The notes beneath the pieces were generated by a model. The model searched no databases and was not told where the DNA came from. It worked only from the letters and a program-made list of their open reading frames with translations. Shown in pieces: positions 40,274-41,098 of a stretch of 41,098 nt of DNA (position 1 is the stretch's first letter; every line of letters begins with the position of its first letter). Source of the DNA: an uncultured Lentisphaerota bacterium (GTDB taxonomy: Bacteria; Verrucomicrobiota; Lentisphaeria; Oligosphaerales; CAITYL01); assembly GCA_903894975.1 (NCBI GenBank), contig CAITSE010000204.1, forward strand, positions 1 to 41,098, given 5' to 3'. The position numbers and the translations under genes were made by a program.

Positions 40274-41098
40274 ATGAGCGAGATCATGCCTTCAAAAGTG
40301 TCTCCGGAAGGTTCCGACAAAACCATGGCCACGGCCGCAAGCTCGGCCGGCCAACCCGGAGCGGAAGCCGCGGAAGCCGCAACCATGCCCAGCGCCCCCG
40401 GCGCTCCTCCGCCCGCGGCGAACAAACCACAGGCCGGCGGCCAATTCCAAGGGCTTCAAGCCGGACAGATGCTGGGAAAATGCAAGATCGGGCGGGAACT
40501 CGGCCGTGGCGGCATGGGCGCCGTCTACCTGGCCCAGCACCAGACCCTGGACGTGCCGGTCGCTGTCAAAATCCTGCCGCCAGAAATCGCCGCCAGCCAT
40601 CCGCAGTTCGCCGACCGATTCATGCGCGAAGCCAAGCTCGCCTGTCGTATCAAGCACGCCAATGTCATCTCCGTCATGGACGCCGAACGCGACGAAAAGA
40701 CCGGCCTTTACTACATCATTCAGGAGTTTGTCGACGGCGGCAGCGTCCGCGACCTCATGCGCAAGGGCGCGTTGACCGAGGCCCAGGCGCTGGACATCAT
40801 CGCCGGCGTTGCCGAAGCCCTGGCCGCCGCCGCGGATTTCCAAATCGTCCACCGCGATATCAAACCTGAAAATATCATGCTCACCCGCAAGGGCGAGGTC
40901 AAGCTCGCCGATCTCGGCATTGCCAAGGAACGTTCCGAGGAGGACGCCGGCCTGACCATGTCCCAGGTCATGATGGGCACACCGGCCTACATGGCCCCGG
41001 AACAGGCTCAGGACGCCAAGAACGTCGACGCCCGCGCCGACATCTACAGCCTCGGCGCCACGCTCTACCACATGCTCTGCGGCGCCCCGCCCTTCTCC
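40274..41098 (+). CDS. Ser/Thr protein kinase (PknB-like), cut by window edge
   Basis: The first 275 residues are visible; the gene runs off the right edge with no stop, which is why the ORF track lacks it. A disordered Ala/Pro-rich leader (1-65) precedes a Hanks-type kinase domain. The glycine loop is GRELGRGGMGAVYLA, the catalytic lysine is K99 (VAVKIL) and the helix C glutamate is E119 or nearby. The HRDIKPEN loop has catalytic D195. DLG replaces DFG, with D213 kept, followed by GTPAYMAPEQ. It should phosphorylate Ser/Thr in the cytoplasm, and the C-terminal part may carry sensor or membrane segments that cannot be seen here. ATG 40274 has AAAGGAA upstream. Such kinases are abundant in PVC bacteria. 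Confidence 0.92.
   Translation, partial: MSEIMPSKVSPEGSDKTMATAASSAGQPGAEAAEAATMPSAPGAPPPAANKPQAGGQFQGLQAGQMLGKCKIGRELGRGGMGAVYLAQHQTLDVPVAVKILPPEIAASHPQFADRFMREAKLACRIKHANVISVMDAERDEKTGLYYIIQEFVDGGSVRDLMRKGALTEAQALDIIAGVAEALAAAADFQIVHRDIKPENIMLTRKGEVKLADLGIAKERSEEDAGLTMSQVMMGTPAYMAPEQAQDAKNVDARADIYSLGATLYHMLCGAPPFS

Overview
The window is a GC-rich bacterial chromosome segment from a free-living, polysaccharide-degrading Gram-negative organism. Three things point to the PVC superphylum (Verrucomicrobiota, Kiritimatiellota or Lentisphaerota). First, two giant secreted glycosidases end in the 'GIPNL..YALG ... RRFLRLK' C-terminal domain that I associate with those phyla. Second, there is a GH2-like protein of a type I associate with the same phyla. 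Third, the intergenic DNA carries short-word periodic repeats. This placement rests on family recognition, not on a phylogenetic marker, and the exact phylum is uncertain. No phage, IS element or CRISPR array is visible.

Layout. 0-3.7 kb (minus strand): proB, proA and tlyA, covering proline biosynthesis and an RNA 2'-O-methyltransferase. 4.1-5.6 kb: tRNA-Pro(TGG), converging through a 21-bp inverted repeat on a phosphoglycolate-phosphatase-like gene, then a SUI1/YciH-type translation factor. 6.0-10.9 kb: an iron-themed stretch with feoA, feoB, an orphan FecCD-type permease and ferritin, plus a periplasmic cyclophilin. 11.1-17.0 kb: a GH2-fold protein that appears to have lost both catalytic glutamates, and topA carrying a triplicated extra domain before its zinc ribbon. 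17.3-18.6 kb: a lower-GC patch with a YcxB-like membrane protein and a type II toxin-antitoxin pair with a readable sigma70 promoter. 18.8-24.9 kb: a hotdog thioesterase, a TIM-barrel sugar isomerase/epimerase, a DinG-family Fe-S helicase and an O-antigen-ligase/TPR membrane protein. 25.0-26.4 kb: hflX broken by two separate single-base deletions. 26.6-39.9 kb: two giant co-directional secreted proteins of 2637 and 1782 residues, 30 bp apart. 40.3 kb to the end: a Ser/Thr protein kinase cut by the window edge and missing from the ORF track.

The giant pair is the most distinctive locus. Protein 1 joins a GH30-like domain to a DUF5060 plus clan-A glycosidase domain. Protein 2 starts with a GH16 laminarinase/agarase-type domain. 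The two share twelve copies of one Ig-like (BIG2-type) repeat, four copies of a jelly-roll-like module and a common C-terminal domain. They look like a co-expressed extracellular polysaccharide-degrading pair with shared targeting and adhesion parts. The substrate cannot be told from sequence alone, although GH16 and GH30 together would fit a beta-glucan or a marine galactan.

Intergenic regions are unusual throughout. Most are filled with short-period words (7, 8, 9 or 10 nt), often folded into long imperfect inverted repeats. These probably act as transcription terminators or belong to a family of non-autonomous repeats.
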